Assembly (NCBI RefSeq): GCF_001426525.1
Contig: NZ_LMEW01000033.1
Coordinates: 186,001 to 250,000, forward strand
Reading direction: 5' to 3'
Source: Massilia sp. Root133
Lineage (GTDB): Bacteria > Pseudomonadota > Gammaproteobacteria > Burkholderiales > Burkholderiaceae_D
Length of the DNA stretch: 64,000 nt
Shown: positions 31,328 to 40,716 of the stretch, piece after piece
Layout: each line of letters begins with the position of its first letter
Position numbering within the stretch: the stretch's first letter is position 1
Translations under genes and position numbers: made by a program
The notes under the pieces: generated by a model
Told to the model about the DNA's origin: nothing
Seen by the model: only the letters and a program-made list of their open reading frames with translations
Database searches by the model: none

Positions 31328-33442
31328 GTGCCCAGTAACGTGATCAATATCGCTGCTTCCAGCTACGCACTGGCCGCCACCGGCTTCCTCGCACTGGGCC
31401 TGTCGGTCCTGTCGGGCTGGCACGGCCGCGTCCAGCGCGGCACGCTGAGCGCCGCCTGCCTGGCGACGGCGGCATGGGCCGCGGCGCTGGGCCTGGATGC
31501 GGTCCAGGAGATCCTGTGGAACACGGGCACGGCCGCGCTCGAGGTGCTGCGCGACGGCGCCTGGTCGCTGTTCCTCGTGGCCCTGCTCGGCGACTGGCGC
31601 AGCGACGCGGACGGTCAGCCGGGCCGCCTGATCCTCGGCCGCTTCCCCGCGCCGCGCGCGGGACTGCTGGCGGCGGGATGCGTCTATCTGCTGCTGCTGA
31701 CCGGCGTCGGCATCGGCCACTGGAACAACGACCTCCTGCCCGTGCTCGGGCTGCCGCTGCTGATCGGCTATGTCGGCCTGTCCGTGTACGGCATGCTGCT
31801 CGTCGAGCAGGTCTACCGCAACAAGACCATCGAAGAGCGCTGGGCGATCAAGTTCGCCTGCCTGGGCATCGGCGGCATGTTCGCCTACGACTTCTACATG
31901 TACAGCAATGCGCTGCTGTTCCGCAAACTGAGCGCGGACCTGTGGACGGCGCGCGGCTTCGTCAACGCACTGACGGTGCCGCTGATCGCGCTGTCGATCA
32001 CGCGCCGCAAGTCGTGGACGACGTCGTTCGCCGTGTCGCGCCGCGTCGTCTTCCATTCGGCCGCGCTGTTCGGTTCCGCGATCTACCTGCTGGCCATGGG
32101 CTCGGTCGGCTACTACCTGCGCTACGTGGGCGGCAGCTGGGGCACGGTGATGCAGACGGGCTTCCTGTTCGGCGCCATTTCCCTGCTGGGCGTGATCCTG
32201 TTCTCCGGCACGGCGCGCTCCTGGCTGAAGGTCTCGATCAGCAAGCACTTCTACCGCTACAACTACGATTACCGCGAAGAGTGGATGCGCTTTACGCGCA
32301 CGCTGTCCGAGCGCGGCCCGAACCTGGGCGAGCGCGCGATCCAGGCGCTGGCCGTGCTCGTCGAAAGCCCCGGCGGCACCTTGTGGCAGCGCGATGCCGG
32401 CGGCCGCTTCACGGTCATGGCGGGCTGGCCGACGGTCGACACCCACGTGAGCGAGCCGGCCAACGCGCCGTTCTGCCGCTTCCTGGAAAGCACGCAGTGG
32501 GTCGTCGACGTCGACGAATACGTCGAGCGCCCCGACAAATACGAAGGTCTCGCCTTGCCCGACTGGCTGCTGGACGCCCCGCGCCGCTGGCTCGTCGTGC
32601 CGCTGATGCTGCAGGAAAAACTGTTCGGCTTCGTCGTGCTGCAGCGCGCGCGCAGTCCGGTGAAACTGAACTGGGAAATCATCGACCTGCTGGAGATCGC
32701 CGGCAGCCAGGCCGCCAGCTACCTCGCGCAGGAAGACGCCGCCAACGCGCTGATGGTGGCGCGCCAGTTCGAGTCGTTCAACCGCATGTCGACGTTCGTC
32801 GTGCACGACCTGAAGAACCTCGTCGCCCAGCTGTCGCTGATGAACGCGAACGCGGAGAAGCACAAGGACAACCCCGAATTCCAGCGCGACATGCTGGAGA
32901 CGCTGAACCACTCCGTGCAGAAAATGAAGCTGCTGCTGCAGAAGCTGTCGCGCAGCGAGAATGCCGACAAGCCGCAGCCGCTGGCCGTCGACGACGTCGT
33001 GCGCCAGGCGCTGGCCCTCAAGAGCGCGTTCGAGCCGCATCCGCAACTGCTCGTCGAGCAGGCGGGCCTCTCGGTGCTGGCCGACCGCGAGCGCCTGGAG
33101 CGCGTGCTGGGCCACCTGATCCAGAACGCGATCGAGGCGACGCCGCGCGACGGCAACGTGATGGTCCGCGTGGCCCTGCCGGCCGACGGGCGCGAGGACG
33201 CCGTCGAGGTCGAGATCACGGACACCGGCGAAGGCATGACGGAAGAATTCATCCGCGAGCGCCTGTTCAAGCCATTCGACTCCACCAAGTCGGCCGGCAT
33301 GGGCATCGGCGTGTTCGAAAGCCGCGAATACATCACCGAGCTGGGCGGGACGCTGGACGTGTCCAGCCAACCCCGACTCGGTACCACGTTCAAGGTCGTC
33401 CTGCCGCTGCACCGCGTCGCGGCCGCCGCGACGATCGCCTGA
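31328..33442 (+). CDS. prsK: XrtA/PEP-CTERM system histidine kinase PrsK
   Basis: 704 aa, typical PrsK length. The N-terminus has about eight membrane segments (MASE-like, residues 1-300), then a GAF-like region (320-450), then kinase core: FVVHDLKNLVAQLSLM with the phospho-accepting His, LIQNAIEATP (N box), DTGEGM (G1), and a GIGVFESREYI G2 box. It senses an unknown envelope signal and phosphorylates PrsR. It starts with GTG 20 bases after the sugar transferase and is 11 bases before prsR, so the three are probably cotranscribed. Confidence 0.95.
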   Translation: MPSNVINIAASSYALAATGFLALGLSVLSGWHGRVQRGTLSAACLATAAWAAALGLDAVQEILWNTGTAALEVLRDGAWSLFLVALLGDWRSDADGQPGRLILGRFPAPRAGLLAAGCVYLLLLTGVGIGHWNNDLLPVLGLPLLIGYVGLSVYGMLLVEQVYRNKTIEERWAIKFACLGIGGMFAYDFYMYSNALLFRKLSADLWTARGFVNALTVPLIALSITRRKSWTTSFAVSRRVVFHSAALFGSAIYLLAMGSVGYYLRYVGGSWGTVMQTGFLFGAISLLGVILFSGTARSWLKVSISKHFYRYNYDYREEWMRFTRTLSERGPNLGERAIQALAVLVESPGGTLWQRDAGGRFTVMAGWPTVDTHVSEPANAPFCRFLESTQWVVDVDEYVERPDKYEGLALPDWLLDAPRRWLVVPLMLQEKLFGFVVLQRARSPVKLNWEIIDLLEIAGSQAASYLAQEDAANALMVARQFESFNRMSTFVVHDLKNLVAQLSLMNANAEKHKDNPEFQRDMLETLNHSVQKMKLLLQKLSRSENADKPQPLAVDDVVRQALALKSAFEPHPQLLVEQAGLSVLADRERLERVLGHLIQNAIEATPRDGNVMVRVALPADGREDAVEVEITDTGEGMTEEFIRERLFKPFDSTKSAGMGIGVFESREYITELGGTLDVSSQPRLGTTFKVVLPLHRVAAAATIA

Positions 33443-33453
33443 AAGAAGACACC

Positions 33454-34815
33454 ATGACCCAACAAAAACCCAAGCTGTTGATCATCGAAGACGATCCGGG
33501 CCTGCAGAAGCAGCTGCGCTGGAGCCTGGACGCGTACGACGTGGTGGTGGCCGGCGACCGCGAGGCGGCGCTGGCACAGATCCGCCGCCACGAGCCGGCT
33601 GTCTGCACGATGGACCTCGGCCTGCCGCCCGATCCGGACGGCTCCACCGAAGGCCTGGCCACCTTGCAGCAGATCCTGGCGCTGGCGCCGGACACGCGCG
33701 TGATCGTCCTGACCGGCAACCAGGACCATGCCAATGCCGTCAAGGCGATCGGCATGGGCGCCTACGATTTCCACCAGAAGCCGGTGGATCCGGAAGTGCT
33801 GAACCTCGTGATCCAGCGCGCCTTCTTCCTGCACAACCTGCAGCAGGAGAACCGCCGCATGCAGCAGTCGCAGGCCGATTCGCCCATGGCCGGCGTGATC
33901 TCGCGCGACCCGGGCATGCTGAAGGTCTGCCGCACCATCGAGAAGGTGGCGCCGACGTCCGCGTCCGTCATGCTGTTGGGCGAATCCGGTACCGGTAAAG
34001 AAGTGCTGGCGCGTGCCATCCACGCGCTGTCGCCACGCGCGAAGGAGCGCTTCATGGCGATCAACTGCGCGGCGATTCCGGAAAACCTGCTCGAGAGCGA
34101 GTTGTTCGGCTACGAGAAGGGCGCCTTCACGGGCGCCGCCAAGCAGACCAAGGGCAAGGTGGAGCTGGCCCACGGCGGCACGTTCTTCCTCGACGAAGTC
34201 GGCGACCTGCCGATGGCGCTGCAGGCCAAGCTGCTGCGCTTCCTGCAGGAGCGCGTGATCGAGCGCATCGGCGGCCACGACGAGATTCCCGTCGACGTGC
34301 GCATCGTCTGCGCGACGCACCAGAAGCTGAAGGACTTGTGCGCGCAGGGCCGCTTCCGCGAAGACCTGTATTACCGCCTGTCCGAAATCGTCGTGACGAT
34401 CCCGCCGCTGCGCCAGCGCGAGGGCGATGCGGCGCTGCTGGCCCATCACTTCAAGAACAAGTTCTGCGCGCAGGAATCGCGCGCGTCGCTGCACTTCGCG
34501 CCGGACGCGCTGGCCGCGATCGAAACCTACCAGTGGCCCGGCAACGTGCGCGAGATGGAAAACTGCATCAAGCGCGCCGTCATCATGGCCGACGCGAACA
34601 CCATCGTCGCCGACGATCTCGGCCTGCCCGACACGGGTGTCGAGGAAGAGCCGCTGAACCTGCGCCAGGTGCGCGACGAAGCCGAGTACAAGGCCATCGC
34701 CCGCGCGCTCGCGCGCACGGACGGGAACATCGTCAAGGCGTCCGAGATGCTGGGCGTCAGCCGGCCCACCTTGTATGACCTGATGGGACGCCACGGCATC
34801 AAGGCCAGCGCGTGA
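33454..34815 (+). CDS. prsR: PEP-CTERM-box response regulator PrsR
   Basis: 453 aa. Receiver domain with Asp54 in [13 protein letters not shown] and the Lys of YDFHQKPVD. Sigma-54 activator AAA+ domain: GESGTGKE Walker [10 protein letters not shown] loop that contacts sigma-54, [13 protein letters not shown] Walker B. C-terminal Fis-type HTH ([21 protein letters not shown]). It activates sigma-54 promoters of PEP-CTERM protein and exopolysaccharide genes. I saw no confident -24/-12 site inside this window. The last codons overlap the next gene by 4 bases. Confidence 0.95.
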   Translation: MTQQKPKLLIIEDDPGLQKQLRWSLDAYDVVVAGDREAALAQIRRHEPAVCTMDLGLPPDPDGSTEGLATLQQILALAPDTRVIVLTGNQDHANAVKAIGMGAYDFHQKPVDPEVLNLVIQRAFFLHNLQQENRRMQQSQADSPMAGVISRDPGMLKVCRTIEKVAPTSASVMLLGESGTGKEVLARAIHALSPRAKERFMAINCAAIPENLLESELFGYEKGAFTGAAKQTKGKVELAHGGTFFLDEVGDLPMALQAKLLRFLQERVIERIGGHDEIPVDVRIVCATHQKLKDLCAQGRFREDLYYRLSEIVVTIPPLRQREGDAALLAHHFKNKFCAQESRASLHFAPDALAAIETYQWPGNVREMENCIKRAVIMADANTIVADDLGLPDTGVEEEPLNLRQVRDEAEYKAIARALARTDGNIVKASEMLGVSRPTLYDLMGRHGIKASA

Positions 34816-36257
34816 CGCCGGCAAAGCTGGCGCGCCGCGGCCTGCTGGCGGCGGGCGTACTTGCCGTCGTGGCGGGCGGCGTGCTGCTGGCCGCCATCGA
34901 CCACGTCGGGCGCGCGCCGCGCACGCTCGCGCCGTATATCGAAAAACGCAGCAGCGGCCACAATCCGCTCATCGAGAACACGGGCCGCCGCGTCGCCGCC
35001 ATCCTGACGTCGCTCGACCGCGGCAGCGCCGGCACGCCGCCCGCGCGGCTGGCGCTCGCGGCCGGCGCCCAGCCGCGGCCCGTCGGGCAGGATGGCGCCG
35101 GCATCCAGGTCGCCACGCCCGAGGCTTTGCGCGCGGCGCTCCTGCAGGCGTCGCCGGGCGACGTCATCACGCTGGCGCCGGGCACCTACCGGTTCCAGGG
35201 CAAGAGCATCGACGTACCGCGCCCCGGCCGGGCCGATGCGCCCATCGTCGTGCGCGCGGCGCAGCCCGGCACCGTGCACATCGAACTCGAAACGCTCGAG
35301 GGCTTCGTCGTCGGCGCGCCGTACTGGCGCTTCGAAAACCTGAACATCGACGGCGTGTGCCGGGCCGACGACGACTGCGAACACGCCTTCCACGTCATCG
35401 GCAACGGCCACCACTTCGCGAGCGTCAACAACACGATCCGCGACTTCAACGCGCACATCAAGATCAACGGCGCCGGCGGCCGCTTTCCGGACGACGGCCT
35501 GATCGAACACACGACCCTCACCGCCACGCGCGCGCGCGCGACCGCCAATCCGGTCACGCCCGTCGACCTCGTGGCGGCCAGCGGCTGGACGCTGCGCGCG
35601 AACCTGATCACCGACTTCGCCAAGCGCGACGGAAACCAGGTCAGCTACGGCGCGTTCGCCAAGGGCGGCGGCAGGAACAACGTCTTCGAGCGTAACGTCG
35701 TGTGGTGCGAACAGATGCTGCGCGGCCTGCCGGGACAGCGCGTGGGCCTGTCGCTGGGCGGCGGCGGCACGGGGCACGAATTCTGCCGCGACGGCCGCTG
35801 CATCACGGAACAGGAGGGCAGCACCCTGCGCGCCAACCTGATCGTCGGCTGTTCCGATGCAGGCATCTACCTGAACAAAGCGGCGGGGAGCAAGGTCTTC
35901 GACAACACGCTCGTCGACACGTCCGGCATCGACGTGCGCTATCCGGCCAGCAGTGCGCAGGTGGACGGGAACCTCGTCGACGGCCCGATCCGCGCGCGCG
36001 ACGGCGGCATCGTGCACCTGGGCGACAATCGCGCGACGCCGCTGTGGCGCGCCTACCTGGGCAGCCATCCCGTGCGTGGACTGTTCCGCGCGCCGGACGC
36101 CGGCGATTTCATGTGGCGCGACGACGCGCCGCTGCGCGCCGAGGCGGATGAGGGAGAACGGCCGGCGGACGCGCTCGACCTGTGCGGCACGCGCCGCGCT
36201 TCTCCCGTCGTGTATGGCGCCTTCGCCCGCTTTACGGGGTGCCTGGCAACGCCGTGA
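34812..36257 (+). CDS. Parallel beta-helix polysaccharide-binding/lyase-like protein
   Basis: 481 aa. An N-terminal membrane anchor or signal (RRGLLAAGVLAVVAGGVLLAAI) is followed by a right-handed beta-helix: PEALRAALLQASPGDVITLAPGTY, then repeating RFENLNIDG, NNTIRDFN and NNVFERNVVW coils, like chondroitinase-B family (PL6) proteins. It could cut or bind the exported polymer in the periplasm. Its GTG start overlaps the prsR stop (GTGA), so it is translationally coupled to the regulator. It converges with the hydrolase gene, overlapping 26 bases. Confidence 0.75.
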   Translation: MTPAKLARRGLLAAGVLAVVAGGVLLAAIDHVGRAPRTLAPYIEKRSSGHNPLIENTGRRVAAILTSLDRGSAGTPPARLALAAGAQPRPVGQDGAGIQVATPEALRAALLQASPGDVITLAPGTYRFQGKSIDVPRPGRADAPIVVRAAQPGTVHIELETLEGFVVGAPYWRFENLNIDGVCRADDDCEHAFHVIGNGHHFASVNNTIRDFNAHIKINGAGGRFPDDGLIEHTTLTATRARATANPVTPVDLVAASGWTLRANLITDFAKRDGNQVSYGAFAKGGGRNNVFERNVVWCEQMLRGLPGQRVGLSLGGGGTGHEFCRDGRCITEQEGSTLRANLIVGCSDAGIYLNKAAGSKVFDNTLVDTSGIDVRYPASSAQVDGNLVDGPIRARDGGIVHLGDNRATPLWRAYLGSHPVRGLFRAPDAGDFMWRDDAPLRAEADEGERPADALDLCGTRRASPVVYGAFARFTGCLATP

Positions 36258-37086
36258 CCCACTCGCGGGTCCACTCGGCGACCTGGTCGCGCCACGCGCG
36301 GCGCGAGAACGTGTGGTCGGCCTCCTCGAGGCGGCGCCACGTCACGCGCGGCGTGGCCAGGAGGCGTTTCCAGGCCGGCGTCGAGCCGGTCACGTCGCAG
36401 AACTCGCGGCCCGTCAGGTCGGCGCCGCCGATCACGAGCAGGGTCTCGCCCTTGAACCCGTGCAGGCCCTGGCGCATGCGCTCGGGCAGCGATGCCGTCG
36501 CACCCTGGTCGGGCGGGCGTCCCGCGAGCGCGGTGCGCACGAGTTTCAGCATCGACGACAGCGAGCCCGCGTAATCGAATTGTCCGCGCGCCAGCTTGCG
36601 CCAGAATTCCGGGCTGCGCAGGCGGTCGCGGTAATGGTGTTTCAATGTCGTGCGGGCGACGCCGTCGTCCGTGCGCACCCAGGGGTTCAGCAGCACGAGG
36701 CCGCGCACGCGCGCATCGCCCGGCGCATACATCGCGGCCGCCGACGCGCCGTCGCACAAGCCCCACAGCACGACGTCGGTGAGGCTCGGTACGGCTTCGA
36801 CGAAGGCGTCGAGTGCGGCGCGGATGTCGTCCTGGATCGCTTCGAAATCGCGTTCTTCTCCATCGCTGTCGCCCATGCCGCGGTAATCGAAGCGCATCGC
36901 GGCGATGCCGTGGGCGGCGAGATGGCGCGCCAGCAGGGCGAACTGGCGGTGGCTGCCGATGCGGTATTGCGGACCGCCGACGACGATCAACACGCCGCGC
37001 GTACACGCCTGCGCGGGGACGGACGCGATCCCGACCAGCGCCGCGTCGCCGCAGCGAAACGACAGGGCGCGTTCGTCATACGACAT
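36232..37086 (-). CDS. Exosortase A system-associated hydrolase 1
   Basis: 284 aa alpha/beta hydrolase. VLIVVGGPQYRIGSHRQFALLARHLAAHGIAAMRFDYRGMGDSDG is the N-terminal core. The nucleophile elbow reads WGLCDGASA, with Cys where Ser is usual, and EADHTF supplies the His. It is the second gene of an ACP-hydrolase pair and overlaps hydrolase 2 by 11 bases. The role is unknown; acyl transfer from the adjacent acyl carrier protein to the polymer or a lipid is a reasonable inference. Confidence 0.9.
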   Translation of the reverse strand: MSYDERALSFRCGDAALVGIASVPAQACTRGVLIVVGGPQYRIGSHRQFALLARHLAAHGIAAMRFDYRGMGDSDGEERDFEAIQDDIRAALDAFVEAVPSLTDVVLWGLCDGASAAAMYAPGDARVRGLVLLNPWVRTDDGVARTTLKHHYRDRLRSPEFWRKLARGQFDYAGSLSSMLKLVRTALAGRPPDQGATASLPERMRQGLHGFKGETLLVIGGADLTGREFCDVTGSTPAWKRLLATPRVTWRRLEEADHTFSRRAWRDQVAEWTREWVTALPGTP

Positions 37087-37939
37087 GGGCGCGCTCCAGG
37101 GTGGCGTCGACGGTCGCGTCGAGCAGGGCCGGACAGGTCGAGATGGCGGTCGTGGCCCAGAACGGCGCGCCTGTCACCGTGTGCACGTGCAGTTGCGTGC
37201 CGCGCGCTTCCCAGGCCGCCTTGACGCGGGCCGCGGCCGGTCCCGGCGCCTGCCCCGGCGCGCCGAGCACCTCGAACCAGTGCGCGGGCACGGGTGGGAT
37301 CATCGCATCGGGCGCGGGCAGGGCGTCGATGGCGAGCGCCAGTGCGGGCGTGAGATCGTAGCCCGCGATTTCCAGCGTTTCCCCGGCCTGCAGCGCGGCA
37401 CGCAGCGCCTTCGTGCCGCTCTGCGCGGCCGCATCTTCTCCCAGCATCGCGTTCGCGGTGCGCAGGCGCAGGAACTGGGTCAGGTACGTGGATCCCGCGG
37501 CCACCGGCTGCCACAGCAGCATGGGTGCAAGCGGGACGTCCGATGTGCGCGCATGGTCGAGCGCAAAGTCGAGCGCAAGCAAGGCGCCGAGGCGCAGGCC
37601 CCACAGCGTGAGCGGGGCGTCGACGCGCGCGCGCAGCCAGGCGGCGCCCGTGTCCAGGTCCTGCTTCCACAGGTCCCAGCGGGCGTCCGCGAAGTCGCCG
37701 GCGCTGTCGCCGGTGCCGAGCAAATCGATCTGCAGTACGCCAACCCCGTGCGCGGCCAGGCGGCGCGCACCGAGGGCGGCCATGCGGCGGGTGCGGTTGA
37801 GTTCTTCGGCGAACGGCGGCACGTACAGGACGGCGCCGCGGCACGTGCCGGCGGGCTGGTGGAACAGGCAGAAGCGCCGGTCCGCGCCGCTGCCGAGGAA
37901 GAACGGTTCCGTGTCCACCTCGGCCCGATCCGGTGTCAT
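37076..37939 (-). CDS. Exosortase A system-associated hydrolase 2
   Basis: 287 aa. The ATG at 37939 overlaps the ACP stop (ATGA). VLYVPPFAEELNRTRRMAALGARRLAAHG and IDLLGTGDSAGDF belong to the alpha/beta hydrolase family. The elbow WGLRLGALLALD has Arg at the nucleophile position, so normal serine catalysis is not expected. It is part of the tightly coupled ACP-hydrolase 2-hydrolase 1 operon typical of XrtA loci. Confidence 0.9.
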   Translation of the reverse strand: MTPDRAEVDTEPFFLGSGADRRFCLFHQPAGTCRGAVLYVPPFAEELNRTRRMAALGARRLAAHGVGVLQIDLLGTGDSAGDFADARWDLWKQDLDTGAAWLRARVDAPLTLWGLRLGALLALDFALDHARTSDVPLAPMLLWQPVAAGSTYLTQFLRLRTANAMLGEDAAAQSGTKALRAALQAGETLEIAGYDLTPALALAIDALPAPDAMIPPVPAHWFEVLGAPGQAPGPAAARVKAAWEARGTQLHVHTVTGAPFWATTAISTCPALLDATVDATLERAHVV

Positions 37940-38196
37940 TCGGCGCGTTTCGCGGCCACGAAGTCGGCCAAGCTGCCCAGGGTTTCGAAGGTGCTGGCGC
38001 TCAGGTCGTCGTCGTCGATGGCGATGCCGAAGCGTTCTTCGAGGGCGCCGATCAGGCTGACGACGGCCATTGAGTCGAGTTCGGGCAGGCTGCCCAGCAG
38101 GGGGGAGTCGGCGTTCAGGCGCTGGCCGGCATCGCCCAGGCTCAGCACGTCGATCAGGGTCGCTTTGACTTCGTCGAGATACGTCATGATGGTCAT
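37936..38196 (-). CDS. Acyl carrier protein
   Basis: 86 aa from the ATG at 38196 (38187 also possible; neither has a strong ribosome site). ELDSMAVVSLIGALEERFGI carries the phosphopantetheine Ser. The rest is an acidic four-helix ACP. It probably holds an acyl or aminoacyl group loaded by the exosortase-associated AMP ligase encoded at 54703, for delivery by the neighbouring hydrolases. Confidence 0.85.
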   Translation of the reverse strand: MTIMTYLDEVKATLIDVLSLGDAGQRLNADSPLLGSLPELDSMAVVSLIGALEERFGIAIDDDDLSASTFETLGSLADFVAAKRAE

Positions 38197-38238
38197 TCGG
38201 TTCAGTAAGCGCCACGCCACGAGAGGGCGAGCAGTCGA

Positions 38239-39699
38239 TTATACATTCGGGCGCAACAGGGCCAGCCGGGCTTTCAACGGTGCGGCCAGGCGATGCACTT
38301 CGCCCACCAGTTCGTGGCGCGTGGCGCGCAGCAGGAGATACCAGGCCAGGGCCAGCGGCAGCAGCATCACGAGCAGCCGCGCCATGGCCGGGATGGACGC
38401 CGGCAGCAGCGCCGCCAGCAGCCAGGCGACCGCGCCGGTGCCCAACGCCACGACGGCGCTGGGCAGCAGGGCGCGGAACATCATCGCGGTCGTGAGGCCG
38501 AAATACCGGCTCTGCTGGATCGCGGTGACGGGGGCGCTGGCGACCGTTGCGAAGAACAGCGCCCAGGCGAATCCGTTCAGGCTGCCGTCGAACAGCAGAA
38601 CGCCGAACAGGATACGGGTCGCCAGGGTGACGACGACCGGGAAGGCGCTCAGGTAGGGACGGCCGATCGCCGTCACCGCCATCGGGATGTAGTTGAAGGC
38701 GAGCGTCACGACGGCGGCCAGCACGAGCGGCAGGATCGCCGGCACGCACTCGATCCATTTGGCGCCGTACAGCGCGACGACGACGTCCTGGCCCAGCACG
38801 GCCGTCAGCGCCAGCGCGGTCCAGCCGACGCCCGTCAGCAGCAAGGTGGAACGGGCGAGGATCGGCGCCAGCGATTCGCCCTTGTGATACGTCTGGGCCA
38901 GATACGGGACCGCGCCGTAGTTCATCGTCGAACCGGCCACGTAGCTGAAGATCGACACGGTGGAATTCGCCCGGCTCAACAGGCCCACGTGGCGCGCCGA
39001 GCCCAGTTTGCCGAGCAGGATATCGGGAATCGAGTTGTTCAGCGTCGTCGCGCAGTTCGTCACGAGCGAGCCGACGCCGAAGTGCGCCACGCTCTTCCAG
39101 TGGCGGAAGCCCGGCAGCCACGGCATGCCTTTCGGGCGCAGCGGCACGTAGGCGATACCGCAGGCGACGATGTTGATCAGGTTACCCCAGGCCATCGACA
39201 TGGCGCCGTGGCCCATCTCGCCGAGGATCAGCGTGCTGGCGCAGAAGCACACGGTGCCGACGACGTGGACGACGGCCTGTTTCTCGGCCTCGTAGTGACG
39301 GGCGAGCAGGGCGCCCGTGACGGTGCCGAACGGGATGAATACGAAGCCGATGGCCAGCACGCGCATCACCGGCACGATGCCCGGTTCCTTGAACCACATG
39401 CCGAGCCAGCCGCTGGCCGCGAACAGGGCGGCCGCGATGACCCACGAGGTCGTGAACACGACGCCGGTCGCCGAGCGGATCTTGTCGTTGTCGAGATCCG
39501 GTTCGCGCTGCAGGTAATAGCTGACGCCGAAGTCGCGGAACACCTGGGCGAAATTCACGAACACGACCGTCATCGAATAGATGCCGATCTCGCTCGGGCT
39601 CAGGATCCGCGCCAGCAGGATGCTGACGATGAACTGCAGGACCTTGGTGCCCGACGTCGCGAAGAAATTAATGACCAGCGAACGACGCAAATCTGCCAT
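38239..39699 (-). CDS. Oligosaccharide flippase (Wzx-like MOP family)
   Basis: 486 aa with about 12-14 membrane segments. The N-terminus NFFATSGTKVLQFIVSILLARILSPSEIGIYSM is characteristic of polysaccharide_synt/MatE flippases (the LSP.E.G motif). It would turn the undecaprenyl-linked unit to the periplasmic side. It sits upstream of the ACP operon on the same strand. Confidence 0.9.
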   Translation of the reverse strand: MADLRRSLVINFFATSGTKVLQFIVSILLARILSPSEIGIYSMTVVFVNFAQVFRDFGVSYYLQREPDLDNDKIRSATGVVFTTSWVIAAALFAASGWLGMWFKEPGIVPVMRVLAIGFVFIPFGTVTGALLARHYEAEKQAVVHVVGTVCFCASTLILGEMGHGAMSMAWGNLINIVACGIAYVPLRPKGMPWLPGFRHWKSVAHFGVGSLVTNCATTLNNSIPDILLGKLGSARHVGLLSRANSTVSIFSYVAGSTMNYGAVPYLAQTYHKGESLAPILARSTLLLTGVGWTALALTAVLGQDVVVALYGAKWIECVPAILPLVLAAVVTLAFNYIPMAVTAIGRPYLSAFPVVVTLATRILFGVLLFDGSLNGFAWALFFATVASAPVTAIQQSRYFGLTTAMMFRALLPSAVVALGTGAVAWLLAALLPASIPAMARLLVMLLPLALAWYLLLRATRHELVGEVHRLAAPLKARLALLRPNV

Positions 39700-39735
39700 G
39701 ACAACGCAACCGGGGAGAGAAAAACGCGCCGGGTA

Positions 39736-40659
39736 TCAGGCCGGCGCGTTGGAGATCAGGTGGATGGCCTGGCGCGACGTCGTCTTGTACTTGTTATTGA
39801 TGAAGCGCATCGGCCCGATGAAGTGGAAGAACGCCGTCTCCGCCGTGGCGCAGTCGGGCGTGCCGTATTTCGGGAACGGCAGCGATTTCGCGGCGAACGC
39901 GTTCGCCACCAGGTAGTTCGAGGTCACCTGTTCGGTACCCCAGCGTTTCCAGTCCTCGCCCAGCTTGCCCGTCATGCGGCGCGAGAAGTCGAGCAGGTTG
40001 TCGCGCATCGTCGTCGATGGCGGGAACCCCGTGAAGCCGGAGCAGCCGCGCACGTAGCGCGCATCGCCCGGCAGGCCGACGTTGGCCATCTCGGCTTCCG
40101 ACAGGGTCTGGATGTGCGCGCCCGGCTTCACCTTCGGCAGCGCGTGGGCGCGGACCGCGTCCAGCGGGCGGATCGGCGTGTCCGGGATTTCGCCCAGCAC
40201 GAAGCCGGCGCCGGTCTGGATGGCCTGCAGCACTTCCGGGATCGGCTGCATGGTCAGCGTATCGGCATCGAGCTGGATGACGTAGCTGTCCAGCGCATAG
40301 CCGGAAATCGCGAACAGGCGCTCCCAGGTGCCGCCGCGCGGGATGTCCGGATGGGTGAATTCGCCCGCCTCGCGCAGGATCAAGTGCGGCAGGTGGTGCT
40401 TCAGCACGGCGCGGTCGTTCTCGTCGATCGACGGATCGCACACGACCACGATGCGCGACGGATTCAGGAAATGGGTAAACGACTTGACCGCGACCAGGTA
40501 GGAATGGACGTCGCGCTGGTGCACCATCGACAGCAGCGTGAAGGGCAGGTCGCCGCGCTTGACGGGGCGGGTATCCAGGATCTGGCGTGCGACTTTCTGG
40601 TACTGCCATCGGAAATAGTCTCGCCTGACGCGCTGGACCACCCTCTCGACTAAAGACAT
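39736..40659 (-). CDS. Glycosyltransferase-like protein (GT-A fold)
   Basis: 307 aa from the ATG at 40659, with GAGGA directly upstream; the 40716 start would add a basic leader. VHQRDVHSYLVAVKSFTHFL and RIVVVCDPSIDENDR are a nucleotide-sugar binding start, and YVIQLDADTLTM is the DxD metal motif. ERLFAI and GCSGFTGFPPS follow in the acceptor part. It transfers a sugar of unknown identity. It lies between the flippase and a GT4 gene. Confidence 0.75.
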   Translation of the reverse strand: MSLVERVVQRVRRDYFRWQYQKVARQILDTRPVKRGDLPFTLLSMVHQRDVHSYLVAVKSFTHFLNPSRIVVVCDPSIDENDRAVLKHHLPHLILREAGEFTHPDIPRGGTWERLFAISGYALDSYVIQLDADTLTMQPIPEVLQAIQTGAGFVLGEIPDTPIRPLDAVRAHALPKVKPGAHIQTLSEAEMANVGLPGDARYVRGCSGFTGFPPSTTMRDNLLDFSRRMTGKLGEDWKRWGTEQVTSNYLVANAFAAKSLPFPKYGTPDCATAETAFFHFIGPMRFINNKYKTTSRQAIHLISNAPA

Positions 40660-40716
40660 TCCTCGGGACTCCCTTTTCTGCTGATCAAATTCAAAGCGGT
40701 TGCGTTTGCTGGGCAA

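Noticed and set aside
31145-36068. Very long minus-strand frames (up to 755 codons) across prsK, prsR and the beta-helix gene
   Set aside because: They are shadows of GC-rich coding DNA, rich in Arg, Ala, His and Gln, with no domain and antisense to well-identified genes.
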